From NCBI RefSeq assembly GCF_001277995.1, contig NZ_CP009220.1:2108001-2172000 (forward strand): a stretch of 64,000 nucleotides of DNA, read 5' to 3'. The notes under the pieces were generated by a model. The model saw only the letters and a list, made by a program, of their open reading frames with translations, made no database searches and was not told the DNA's origin. A program made the position numbers and the translations under genes. The stretch is from Corynebacterium deserti GIMN1.010. Lineage in GTDB: Bacteria > Actinomycetota > Actinomycetes > Mycobacteriales > Mycobacteriaceae. Below, in pieces: positions 1 to 7,388 of the stretch; within the stretch, counting starts at the first letter, position 1; the number at the start of each line of letters is the position of its first letter.

Positions 1-291
1 CTGCAGGTAATCAACCTGCTTATAGTACACCTCCGCGGCGAGGGTGAAGCCATGGATGAATACGACTGTCGCATCGGATGGTGCGGGCTCAACGGGGCCG
101 ACAACGTAGGAGTGGATGCTAATGCCGTCGGATTCGACGATGGTGTGGCGATCAACGTGCTCGAGTCCGGGGGTGCGGTTTTTGCTGTACTCCGCGCCGC
201 GTTCCAGAAGCAGCCTGCGACGTCCGCTTGGTGTGGTTCTCAATCGCGCGGTGTGTGCACGTCCCCGAAGTGCGCCTCGTTGTTTAGCCAT
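1..291 (-). CDS. Alpha/beta hydrolase, N-terminal part (cut by window edge)
   Basis: This is the first 97 codons of a minus-strand gene that runs off the left edge. ATG at 291 begins a basic, arginine-rich stretch (MAKQRGALRGRAHTARLR), followed by a linker and a strand-turn segment, VVFIHGFTLAAEVYYKQ. The HGF motif is the usual oxyanion-hole element of alpha/beta-hydrolase-fold lipases and esterases. The nucleophile elbow and catalytic His lie outside the window, so substrate and activity cannot be read here. It is divergent from the acyl carrier protein gene, with about 90 bases between them. The basic N-terminus is not a clear signal peptide. Family assignment is moderately secure; function is unknown. 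Confidence 0.75.
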   Translation of the reverse strand, partial: MAKQRGALRGRAHTARLRTTPSGRRRLLLERGAEYSKNRTPGLEHVDRHTIVESDGISIHSYVVGPVEPAPSDATVVFIHGFTLAAEVYYKQVDYLQ

Positions 292-380
292 AAAGTAGAG
301 GCTACAGGCACCCAGCCGTAGCCAGCGCACCAGCAGTTCCCCGGAACAATCTCCAGCGAACAATGAGGTAATTTGGTGGC

Positions 381-674
381 ATGCAGCTAAATGACTTGAA
401 ATCCGGCTTCAATGGTGACAACACCCCCGATGAAAACCTGAGTGTTTTCGCTTCCCTTGCCCAAATTTTGCAGGATATCGGTGGAATTTCTAAGGAAACC
501 ATTTCACCCGAGTCCCGTTTTCTTGATGATCTCGCGGTGAGTTCCCTTAACTTCATTGAGCTCATCGTCACCGTCGAGGACACGTTTGGGGTGCGCATTG
601 AGGACACGGAGGCGCAGGACTTTAAAACAGTGCAGGATGTCGTGGACTTCATCAACACAAACAAAGAGTCTTAA
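381..674 (+). CDS. acpM: Acyl carrier protein
   Basis: A 97-residue acidic four-helix carrier protein. It would carry acyl chains on a 4'-phosphopantetheine arm for fatty-acid or meromycolate-type synthesis in the cytoplasm. The prosthetic-group region reads FLDDLAVSSLNFIEL (47-61). Ser55 is the expected attachment serine, but the usual Asp-Ser-Leu is Ser-Ser-Leu here (54-56). Helix III and the acidic C-terminus (VEDTFGVRIEDTEAQDF) fit the family, and about 20 extra N-terminal residues resemble actinobacterial AcpM. ATG at 381 follows the weak AG-rich sequence GAGGTAATTTGGTGGC. The HAD phosphatase gene follows 57 bases later on the same strand. The symbol is by resemblance. Confidence 0.85.
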   Translation: MQLNDLKSGFNGDNTPDENLSVFASLAQILQDIGGISKETISPESRFLDDLAVSSLNFIELIVTVEDTFGVRIEDTEAQDFKTVQDVVDFINTNKES

Positions 675-731
675 ACCACTAAAACGTGATAATAGCAGGA
701 CAATTCGGGCAGAAACAGGAACAATGGTGTT

Positions 732-1562
732 ATGACAGTCAATATTTCCTATCTCACCGACATGGATGGCGTCCTAATCAAAGAAGGAGACATGATCCCG
801 GGCGCGGATCGATTCCTTCAAGCACTCATTGACAACGATGTTGAGTTCATGGTGCTCACCAACAACTCCATCTTTACCCCTCGTGATCTGTCCGCTCGCC
901 TCAAGCACTCCGGACTAGATATCCCGCCAGAGCGCATTTGGACTGCTGCGACTGCTACCGCGCACTTCTTGAAATCTCAGATGAAGGAAGGCACCGCCTA
1001 CGCTGTTGGTGAATCCGGTTTGACCACCGCGCTTCACACTGCGGGCTGGGTCCTAACCGATTCCAACCCTGAGTTTGTCGTACTGGGTGAAACCCGAACA
1101 TATTCGTTCGAGGCTATAACGACCGCGATTAACCTCATTTTGGGTGGTGCTCGCTTCATCTGCACCAACCCTGATGTCACAGGCCCTTCCCCGACGGGTA
1201 TTTTGCCAGCAACTGGATCTGTCGCAGCGCTGATTACGGCGGCAACAGGCGCTGAGCCTTACTACATCGGCAAGCCCAACCCAGTCATGATGCGCAGCGC
1301 GCTCAACACCATCGGCGCTCACTCTGAACACACCGTCATGATCGGTGACCGCATGGACACCGACGTGAAATCTGGCCTGGAGGCGGGCCTTCGAACCGTA
1401 TTGGTCCGCAGCGGAATTTCCGACGACGCCGAGATCAGCCGCTACCCCTTCCGCCCGACGCACGTCATCAACTCCATCGCTGACCTCGCAGACACGTGGG
1501 ACGATCCCTTCGGCGACGGCTCCTTCCAGGTTTCTGACCACGAGCAAGAATTCGAAGGCTGA
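732..1562 (+). CDS. nagD: HAD-superfamily sugar/nucleotide phosphatase (NagD type, subfamily IIA)
   Basis: A 276-residue cytoplasmic phosphatase of the NagD/p-nitrophenyl phosphatase group. Motif I is DMDGV, with nucleophile Asp10 and acid/base Asp12. Motif II is VLTNNS (about 41-46). A lysine lies in GKPNP, and motif III is MIGDRMDTDVKSG near residue 200. A C2-type cap lies between motifs II and III, as expected for subfamily IIA. From memory, the C. glutamicum HAD enzyme HdpA, which releases dihydroxyacetone from its phosphate, maps to about this position, so triose phosphate is a plausible substrate; UMP is the E. coli NagD substrate. The App1-type phosphatase follows 40 bases downstream. 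Confidence 0.85.
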   Translation: MTVNISYLTDMDGVLIKEGDMIPGADRFLQALIDNDVEFMVLTNNSIFTPRDLSARLKHSGLDIPPERIWTAATATAHFLKSQMKEGTAYAVGESGLTTALHTAGWVLTDSNPEFVVLGETRTYSFEAITTAINLILGGARFICTNPDVTGPSPTGILPATGSVAALITAATGAEPYYIGKPNPVMMRSALNTIGAHSEHTVMIGDRMDTDVKSGLEAGLRTVLVRSGISDDAEISRYPFRPTHVINSIADLADTWDDPFGDGSFQVSDHEQEFEG

Positions 1563-1602
1563 TACGCTGCACAGCGCCGTCTGCATGTCTAGTCTGTAGC
1601 TC

Positions 1603-2661
1603 ATGGGATTAGCAGACATCGTCCGCGCTATAGAAAACAAAACCAACACGGCAACGCTCAAATGGTCCAAAAACCAAGGATGGCGGCCCGAAGTCACCGG
1701 CTTTTCCGGATACGGCTCCGGGCGACGCGCGCGCATCCTGGCGCGCGTGCTTATGTCCGACCCCGAAAATAAGCTTGTCGACGCCTCCGCTTCAGCCCCC
1801 ACCCTTAGCGAACAGGCCCAACGTGGCTGGCGGCAATTTTTTACCATCCAAGTAGGCAACCTCCCCGTCAGCGTCACCGTGGGAGACAAAACCATTGAAT
1901 CCACCACCAACCAAAACGGATACGTGGATCTCTTGGTGGAAGACCACGGACTCGAACCCGGATGGCACACCATCTCCATCACCGCGGAAGGATCCGAGCC
2001 CGCCTCCGCTCGCTTGCTCATCGTGGATGATTCCGCACGTGTAGGACTAATCTCGGACATCGACGACACCATCATGGTCACCTGGCTCCCCCGCGCTGTG
2101 CTGGCAGCATGGAACTCTTGGGTTCGCCACACCAATACTCGCAAACCAGTGCCAGGTATGAACAAGTTTTATGCCGAACTGTTGAAAGACCACCCCTATG
2201 CTCCAGTGTTTTACCTTTCGACGGGTGCCTGGAATACGTTTGAGACGTTGCACGGGTTCGTCGAAAAGCATGATCTGCCCGACGGCCCAATGTTGCTCAC
2301 GGACTGGGGCCCAACCCCCACCAGTCTGTTCCGCTCTGGTCAAGAGCATAAGAAAGTGCAGCTGCGGAATTTGCTCATCGACTACCCAGACATTAAGTGG
2401 ATTTTGGTCGGCGACGATGGTCAGCACGACCCACTCATTTACGGCGAGGCTGTCGAAGAACACCCCGATCGCATTCTGGGTGTTGCGATTCGAGAACTCT
2501 CCCCCAGTGAACACGTGTTGTCGCACGGCACCGTCGCATCACTATCGACCATCACCACCAATGGTGGCCAAGGCGTTCCAGTCGTGCATGGCAAGGACGG
2601 ATTCGCATTGTTGAAAAACTATTTACTCAAGCCCTTTGTAAAGGCTACTCAGGCTGAATAG
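1603..2661 (+). CDS. App1/DUF2183-family phosphatase
   Basis: A 352-residue protein of the App1 family, named for yeast phosphatidate phosphatase App1. The C-terminal half carries the HAD-like catalytic motif SDIDDTIMVT, with Asp152 and Asp154 as likely nucleophile and acid. Later come FYLSTGAWNTF and WILVGDDGQHDPLIY, matching the Thr/Ser and acidic motifs of the superfamily. The N-terminal 140 residues look like a beta-rich accessory domain (SVTVGDKTIESTTNQNGYVD). No signal peptide or membrane span is visible. A lipid phosphate or phosphatidate substrate is inferred from the family only. Transcription appears to end at the strong hairpin that follows. Confidence 0.8.
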   Translation: MGLADIVRAIENKTNTATLKWSKNQGWRPEVTGFSGYGSGRRARILARVLMSDPENKLVDASASAPTLSEQAQRGWRQFFTIQVGNLPVSVTVGDKTIESTTNQNGYVDLLVEDHGLEPGWHTISITAEGSEPASARLLIVDDSARVGLISDIDDTIMVTWLPRAVLAAWNSWVRHTNTRKPVPGMNKFYAELLKDHPYAPVFYLSTGAWNTFETLHGFVEKHDLPDGPMLLTDWGPTPTSLFRSGQEHKKVQLRNLLIDYPDIKWILVGDDGQHDPLIYGEAVEEHPDRILGVAIRELSPSEHVLSHGTVASLSTITTNGGQGVPVVHGKDGFALLKNYLLKPFVKATQAE

Positions 2662-2682
2662 CTTCAGCCTGAGCGCAGAAAA

Positions 2683-2728
2683 CCCCGCGGGGCCTCCCTC
2701 TTCCTCTAGGGAGGCCCCGCGGTGTTTA
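2683..2728 (+). terminator. Strong intrinsic terminator after the App1 gene
   Basis: A perfect 15-bp stem: CCGCGGGGCCTCCCT at 2685-2699 pairs with its complement at 2708-2722 across an 8-base loop. It is preceded by AAAACC and followed by TGTTTATG. Very GC-rich and immediately downstream of the App1 stop codon. Confidence 0.85.
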
Positions 2729-2802
2729 TGCTTTCACGCGCCAACCAAAAGCGTGTGCAATGTTTTTATTGGATCTCGATGCGCAACTAGATCAGTTAAG
2801 AC

Positions 2803-3231
2803 CTAGTCAACGATTCGAAGCTCCACTTCAAACATGTGCTCATCCGCCAGATTCTCCAGCATGTCGCGAAGCTTGTTCAGCTCCTGCTGGGTTCCGGTAA
2901 TCACCTCACGGCACTCGGTCAGACCGAGTTCAAATGGATCACGGCGCCAGGCAGTGAACCAGTGTGCGGTGAGCGGGTCCTTGTTGGAGCCGGAAAGCTC
3001 CGAAGGGCTCGGAATACACACAACCATTGCTGATTCCACTGTCTGACGCAGCTCGCTTGGCATCGCGCTGATCTCGAGAACAGCCGTGTGCGCAGGACGG
3101 GCTACATCTTCGAAAGAATCTGCAACAGAAGTTTTTAGTTGGGGCAACCCCATGTCCTCCCAGAAGTCTGCCGTGAGCAAATCCGCCTGACGACGGGTCC
3201 GGGTGGGCACGGTTAATGCATTGTTCGTCAT
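2803..3231 (-). CDS. Conserved hypothetical protein
   Basis: 142 residues starting MTNNALTVPTRTRRQADLL. I place the start at ATG 3231 because GAAGGAAA lies about 10 bases upstream; a longer frame to 3342 would add 37 residues with no ribosome-binding site. The protein is soluble and acidic toward its end. Leucine- and glutamate-rich helical sequence (CREVITGTQQELNKLRDML) suggests a helical C-terminus. I do not recognise a family or catalytic motif. It is convergent with the App1 gene. About 325 bases without a gene separate it from the serine hydrolase, containing its promoter and an inverted repeat. Confidence 0.7.
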   Translation of the reverse strand: MTNNALTVPTRTRRQADLLTADFWEDMGLPQLKTSVADSFEDVARPAHTAVLEISAMPSELRQTVESAMVVCIPSPSELSGSNKDPLTAHWFTAWRRDPFELGLTECREVITGTQQELNKLRDMLENLADEHMFEVELRIVD

Positions 3232-3416
3232 GTCGGTTTCCTTCGGCAACACTTGACAACCTTCAGCAATCACGAGCATCAACACAAGTGCTGACTGCGA
3301 CGCAGAAACTAAAGGAAGTAAGACGAGGTTCGTCTTCCCCAACGGCCTCGAGTGAGCATCAAAATTCCTTCAATGACTTACTCGTGATTGTGGTTGAGTA
3401 TTCCAACCCCAGCAAC

Positions 3417-3462
3417 CCTCAAGTACAGCTTTATCCCCCATTCAATAAAGCTAAACTTGAGG
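3417..3462. other. Long imperfect inverted repeat in the 3232-3556 gene-free stretch
   Basis: CCTCAAGT (3417-3424) and AGCTTTAT (3427-3434) pair with ATAAAGCT (3445-3452) and ACTTGAGG (3455-3462), giving 16 base pairs broken by one 2x2 internal loop. Neither side has a T-run, so it is not a typical terminator for the serine hydrolase ending at 3557. It may be an operator or RNA structure. The outer arm CCTCAAGT/ACTTGAGG recurs as a tight palindrome at 35853-35875. Otherwise the 325-base stretch holds only presumed promoter sequence. Confidence 0.5.
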
Positions 3463-3556
3463 TTTAGACTTCCCCCTTTTACTGCACTTTTCGCATGTCA
3501 ATGCTTATTTTAGTTAGTCACAGCAGTAACACTAACCCCACAAATTCATTCTAAGA

Positions 3557-4366
3557 TCAACCGTTCAGCTCGGCCCAGACCTCGTCATTGAATGTCGTCC
3601 ACAACGGCTTCGCCCACGGGCCGAAATCACGGTCCGTTAAAACAACCCCGGCGCGACCAGAATTTGGCACAACCCACAGATACGTGCCCGACTGTCCGAA
3701 ATGCCCCACAGTTTTCTCCGGCATGGTGTCGCCAGTCCAGTGCGGAGATTTCTGTCCTTTGATTTCAAAACCTAGACCCCAAGGACATGGCTTCTGCATT
3801 CCATAGCCAGGCACCGTGCCAATCAAGTCTGGAAATTGCACAGTGAACGCCTCAGCTAGAGTTTCAGCGGAGATCAACGTTGGCTCAATGAGTTCCTGGG
3901 CAAACTTTGTAAGATCCGCAACAGTGCTGCGGGCTTCATGCCCAGCAGAACCCCACAGCTCAGTGCGATCCATTCCCAGCGGCTCAAAAACCGCCTCACG
4001 CAGATACTGCGAATAAGGCATCTCCGCTTCCTCCGCCACGGCTCCTGCCAGGATGTCTATGCCAGCCGAAGAGTAAATGCGACGCTCCGCCACACCCTTC
4101 TCCGCCACCGGTTTCCCAAAGGCCACGCCAGAGGCATGTGACATCAGGTGACGAACCGTCGACCCTTCAGGACCAAGTGGTGAATCAAGTTCAAACACGC
4201 CCTCCTCAATCGCAACAAGGTATCCGTAAGAGGCAAGCAGCTTGGTCACACTCATGAGCTCGAAGACATGGTTAACGTCGCCGAAAGTGGACACGGATCC
4301 ATCCGCAACAACACTTGCCGACACATTGTCGACAGGCCACGATTCAAGCGTCTTGAAACTCTGCAT
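3557..4366 (-). CDS. Beta-lactamase/penicillin-binding-protein-like serine hydrolase
   Basis: 269 residues from ATG 4366, which has AAGG 9 bases upstream; a TTG at 4384 would add six residues without a better site. The class C beta-lactamase/esterase fold is indicated by the nucleophile motif S-V-T-K (Ser39, Lys42), the tyrosine motif YSS (98-100) and the third-box element HFGQSG near residue 225. No signal peptide is visible, which argues for a cytoplasmic esterase-like enzyme rather than a secreted beta-lactamase. MSVTKLLASYGYL matches the catalytic helix. The substrate is unknown. Confidence 0.8.
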   Translation of the reverse strand: MQSFKTLESWPVDNVSASVVADGSVSTFGDVNHVFELMSVTKLLASYGYLVAIEEGVFELDSPLGPEGSTVRHLMSHASGVAFGKPVAEKGVAERRIYSSAGIDILAGAVAEEAEMPYSQYLREAVFEPLGMDRTELWGSAGHEARSTVADLTKFAQELIEPTLISAETLAEAFTVQFPDLIGTVPGYGMQKPCPWGLGFEIKGQKSPHWTGDTMPEKTVGHFGQSGTYLWVVPNSGRAGVVLTDRDFGPWAKPLWTTFNDEVWAELNG

Positions 4367-4555
4367 GAAACCAGACCTTAGCAATCAATCTGTTAATCTC
4401 CTGGCAACACAACGGAGTCGCTGAAAGATTTTCGCAAAGAATTCGACACCACGCCCGGGCTTTCTTCTGTGACCCCCAAGACCCAATCAGATTTCACGAA
4501 ACGAGGTTGAATTCTCCAAGGCGGGCAAGGCAACGATTTAAGAGGTCGAATATTG

Positions 4556-4877
4556 CGAATGGGTGTTTGTATACCCAAGCCACCTTTAGGCTGTTAAACG
4601 GCAATTTGAAAGAGCACTTTTCATGCCGAATCCGACACAACCTTGATAACACCCGCAGGTAGCACCACATCTACCACTATATGAACTTCCGCGCGGTGCG
4701 TACATGCAGTCACCACAATTTTCGACTACTCAACCGCACCGCACATTTGCTCTCACACCTCATCTTGCGGTGTAGAAATCGAATCGTCCTACCCCGGCAC
4801 CTCAAATTCCCGAAAATCCCGCCCAACCCAAGAAAAACACCGCACATCACCTCCCAAGATCCGACGTGCGGTGCCAA
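4556..4877. repeat. 322-bp dispersed repeat, copy A
   Basis: This stretch recurs at 60235-60556. By eye I count about 12 substitutions and no length change. A much more diverged relative lies at about 34831-34945. The similarity begins at CGAATGGGTGTTTGTATACC and ends with the hairpin GCACCGCAC...GTGCGGTGCC. Weaker similarity continues roughly 40 bases to the left. Two in-frame-looking ORFs (4681-5022 here, 60360-60563 there) ride on it, but at least four of six codon differences are nonsynonymous, so I do not call them genes. The copy fills most of the gene-free region 4367-5026. No terminal inverted repeats or transposase are seen. Confidence 0.85.
4833..4873 (-). terminator. Minus-strand intrinsic terminator inside repeat copy A
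   Basis: On the minus strand CACCGCACGTC (4873-4863) pairs with GATGTGCGGTG (4848-4838) and is followed directly by TTTTTCTT. The one difference from copy B makes a G-U wobble on this strand but an A-C mismatch on the other. That fits use in a minus-strand RNA. It lies downstream of the CAU tRNA. Confidence 0.75.
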
Positions 4878-4976
4878 ACTTAAATCCGTGGTCTTTTTCT
4901 ACGGCAGAATCCAGACAACCTTCTCCTCGACTGCGCTCCACCGACTTCACAGAAATAAACTGCGCCCCAAAGGAGG

Positions 4977-5009
4977 AAAGGCAACTCCACACACGGTGAA
5001 ATTGCCTTT
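4977..5009 (-). terminator. Hairpin just after the CAU tRNA
   Basis: AAAGGCAA (4977-4984) pairs with TTGCCTTT (5002-5009). On the minus strand it follows the tRNA 3' end by about 17 bases. The sequence after it is only moderately T-rich (CCTCCTTT), so this is a weak terminator or processing hairpin. Confidence 0.5.
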
Positions 5010-5026
5010 GACCTGCAGGTAATGCT

Positions 5027-5103
5027 TGGTGGGGCCACCGGGGCTCGAACCCGGGACCAATGGATTATGAGTCCACGGCTCTAACCGACTGAGCTATAGC
5101 CCC
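5027..5103 (-). tRNA. tRNA with CAU anticodon (elongator Met or Ile2)
   Basis: A 77-nt cloverleaf on the minus strand, GGGGCTATAGCTCAG to GGCCCCACCA, with CCA encoded. Acceptor stem GGGGCTA/TGGCCCC; D arm GCTC/GAGC; anticodon stem GTGGA/TCCAT with loop CTCATAA (anticodon CAT); T arm with GGTTCGAGCC. CAU can be elongator methionine or, after lysidine modification by TilS, isoleucine-2. I cannot separate these by eye. Confidence 0.95.
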
Positions 5104-5132
5104 TACCGTCACGCTGGAGCGCAACGAGATTA

Positions 5133-5138
5133 AGTATA
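5133..5138 (-). promoter_or_regulatory. Possible -10 element of the CAU tRNA
   Basis: TATACT reads on the minus strand about 30 bases upstream of the mature tRNA 5' end, in an AT-rich patch. No convincing -35 was identified. Confidence 0.4.
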
Positions 5139-5261
5139 ACTATGCCGATACCGGGTGGAAAAACCACCCAACCCAAGTGCCCTTTCCCCTGCGCGACGGC
5201 CCAATGTGGCGCATGATCAAGAAGAGATTGACGCGTTAACGCCCACTCCTTCGGAGGACAC

Positions 5262-6821
5262 ATGTCACAGTTCAGCAGGCGCACTTTTCTACGCACCACC
5301 GCAGTGGCTGCCACGGCTACGGCGGTGATGGCAAAGGGGGCGTCGAAAAGCAATGCCCTTGACCATGCTGTGTTCCAGCACGGGGTTGCCTCCGGTGACC
5401 CGACTGCGAGCTCGGTGATTCTATGGACGCGTGTAACTCCTGACCCGACTGCGGTGCCCGGGAGTGGGGTGGGTGAAGACACCGTTGTTGTGTGGGAAAT
5501 TGCCGAAAGCAGTGATTTTCGCACGCTCATCGCCTCGGGCACCACGACGGCCACCGCGACGCGCGACCACACTGTCCACGTCTCCGCGATCGGTTTGCGC
5601 CCAGCCACCACCTACTTTTACCGATTCCACGCAGATGGCCAGGTATCCACGACCGGGCGGACAAAAACAACAACGCTTGCCGACGCCCCCCTCGCCCTCC
5701 TGCGCCTCGCTGTGGCGTCGTGTGCCAATTGGGAGGCTGGTTATTTTGCGGCCTACGGCGACATTGCCCGGCGCGCACAGGCCGATGAACTTGATGTGAT
5801 GGTCTTCTTGGGTGATTACATTTACGAATACTCAACTGGCATGTTCGCTGGTAAGAGTGGGGTCGTGAGGCCGCATCACCCTCTGTCAGAGATCATTTCT
5901 CTAGCGGATTATCGAGCACGCTACGGCCATTATCGCAGTGACCTTCATCTTCAGGCAGTGCATGCGGTTTTGCCGTGGATTGTGATGTGGGATGACCACG
6001 AATCGGCGAACAACTCCAACCGTGAAGGCGCCGAGAATCATCAACCAAATGAAGGCTCGTGGACCGACCGTCTCACTGCCGCACGCCAAGCTTTTCTGGA
6101 ATGGATGCCCATCCGCCAAGAGGACACTCTGTATCGCGCGTTTGTGTTCGGCGATCTGGCAACGTTGTCTCTTCTGGATCTCCGCAGCTTCCGCGATCCC
6201 TCTCCTTCCCCTGAAGGCTGGCTTTCCGGTCAACGCGCCGACACAATGATGGGATCAGAGCAATTCGCCTGGTTGAAGGAGACAGTCCAACAAACTACAT
6301 CCAAGTGGAATGTCATTGGTAGTTCCGTCATGTTCGCCCCCATGGCACTCACCGGTCAGCTGTTTTTCCAGCTTCCCGAGCCGATTCCGGCAAACCTTGA
6401 TCAGTGGGACGGCTACGCACAGGAACGAGACCGCCTACTCAACGTGCTTGCCGATTCCGCCACCCCCACCCTTTTCCTAGCCGGCGACATCCACTCAGAG
6501 TGGGGAAATTCCATCATTGCCAACGGGCAAGAAATTGGAGTGGAAGTCGTGTGCAGTTCCATCACCTCAGCAAATGTTGATGATTTCGCTCATCTCCCCG
6601 AGGACAATCCCATTTCGCTGCAGGTCGAGCAGGTGATTAGATCGCAAAGCTCTCATGTGCGCCACGTCGACCTTGATGCCCACGGCTACGCTTCAGTCAC
6701 GCTCACCCCAGGATCCACCACGATGTCGTGGCACCGCGTTTCAGACATCACCTCCCCTGAATCGCCGGTATTTCATGCGGTTACATTGGAGTGGAAACCA
6801 GGCCCAGGATTTACCAGTTGA
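5262..6821 (+). CDS. phoD: PhoD-like alkaline phosphatase/phosphodiesterase, Tat-exported
   Basis: 519 residues. The N-terminus MSQFSRRTFLRTTAVAATA is a classic twin-arginine signal (SRRTFL), so the enzyme is exported folded. The mature part follows the PhoD layout: an N-terminal beta domain (FQHGVASGDPTASSVILWTR) and then the metallophosphoesterase core, with VFLGDYIYEYS, MWDDHESANNSN and LAGDIHSEWGN supplying metal-binding Asp, Asn and His residues. PhoD enzymes use Fe/Ca centres to release phosphate from phosphodiesters and monoesters outside the cell. ATG 5262 is preceded by GGAGG at good spacing. Phosphate-starvation control is likely from the family; I did not identify a PhoP site. Confidence 0.9.
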   Translation: MSQFSRRTFLRTTAVAATATAVMAKGASKSNALDHAVFQHGVASGDPTASSVILWTRVTPDPTAVPGSGVGEDTVVVWEIAESSDFRTLIASGTTTATATRDHTVHVSAIGLRPATTYFYRFHADGQVSTTGRTKTTTLADAPLALLRLAVASCANWEAGYFAAYGDIARRAQADELDVMVFLGDYIYEYSTGMFAGKSGVVRPHHPLSEIISLADYRARYGHYRSDLHLQAVHAVLPWIVMWDDHESANNSNREGAENHQPNEGSWTDRLTAARQAFLEWMPIRQEDTLYRAFVFGDLATLSLLDLRSFRDPSPSPEGWLSGQRADTMMGSEQFAWLKETVQQTTSKWNVIGSSVMFAPMALTGQLFFQLPEPIPANLDQWDGYAQERDRLLNVLADSATPTLFLAGDIHSEWGNSIIANGQEIGVEVVCSSITSANVDDFAHLPEDNPISLQVEQVIRSQSSHVRHVDLDAHGYASVTLTPGSTTMSWHRVSDITSPESPVFHAVTLEWKPGPGFTS

Positions 6822-6902
6822 GCTGCTGATTTGTATGATGAGAACCCTTGAAGATATAGTTACATCTCGTTGCACAGAAGCCCGGCTTCGTGCAGAGCGT
6901 AT

Positions 6903-6975
6903 TCCTCCATAGCTCAGTTGGCAGAGCATTCGACTGTTAATCGAAGGGTCACTGGTTCGAGCCCAGTTGGAGGAG
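6903..6975 (+). tRNA. tRNA-Asn (GTT), first copy
   Basis: A 73-nt cloverleaf, TCCTCCATAGCTCAGTTGG to TGGAGGAG, with anticodon loop CTGTTAA (anticodon GTT). CCA is not encoded (CAA follows). Identical to the copy at 7137-7209. Confidence 0.97.
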
Positions 6976-6986
6976 CAAATACTTTT

Positions 6987-7025
6987 AAACCCACTGCTTA
7001 AGGTCACTTTAGGCGGTGGGTTTTT
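6987..7025 (+). terminator. Terminator after first tRNA-Asn
   Basis: AAACCCACTGC (6987-6997) pairs with GCGGTGGGTTT (7013-7023) with one wobble, followed by T-rich sequence. Confidence 0.8.
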
Positions 7026-7136
7026 GCTTTACCAGGCTTCCCATTCGGTATACCCCAACCCTAATTTTGTAACTTGCTCACTTCTGGCTATGATGAATAA
7101 TCGTTGCACAGGAGCCTTGGTTCTTGCATAGCCTAT

Positions 7137-7209
7137 TCCTCCATAGCTCAGTTGGCAGAGCATTCGACTGTTAATCGAAGGGTCACTGGTTCGAGCCCAG
7201 TTGGAGGAG
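7137..7209 (+). tRNA. tRNA-Asn (GTT), second copy
   Basis: Identical in sequence to the tRNA at 6903-6975. The preceding 50 or so bases (GTTGCACAGGAGCC...TATTCC) are also related to the first copy's leader. The pair therefore looks like a tandem duplication of a whole promoter-tRNA-terminator unit. CCA is not encoded. Confidence 0.97.
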
Positions 7210-7247
7210 CAAATACTTTCAAAGCTTTTCAAAAAAGCTTGAAGCTC

Positions 7248-7279
7248 AAAAATCCACTGCTTTCGGGCAGTGGATTTTT
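7248..7279 (+). terminator. Terminator after second tRNA-Asn
   Basis: Perfect stem: AAAAATCCACTGC (7248-7260) pairs with GCAGTGGATTTTT (7267-7279), loop TTTCGG, ending in a T-run. Confidence 0.9.
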
Positions 7280-7305
7280 GGGTTTACACCCTCACCTCCA
7301 ATGCA

Positions 7306-7332
7306 CCAGCCGATACGCCAGCCGATACGCCA
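7306..7332. repeat. Two tandem 12-bp units
   Basis: CCAGCCGATACG occurs twice head to tail (7306-7317, 7318-7329), followed by CCA, in the leader of the GH15 gene. Function unknown. Confidence 0.7.
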
Positions 7333-7388
7333 AGTGACACGACCCACGTCACAATTTTCACGCCACATTTTGTTGTAACATCCCGAAA

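Noticed and set aside
1053..2165. 370-codon minus-strand frame over the nagD and App1 genes
   Set aside because: Crosses two clear genes; translation has no recognisable domain.
4681..5022. 113-codon ORF in repeat copy A, with a similar 67-codon ORF in copy B
   Set aside because: The protein similarity follows from the DNA repeat. At least four of six differences are nonsynonymous, and there is no ribosome-binding site. The minus-strand terminator inside argues against coding.
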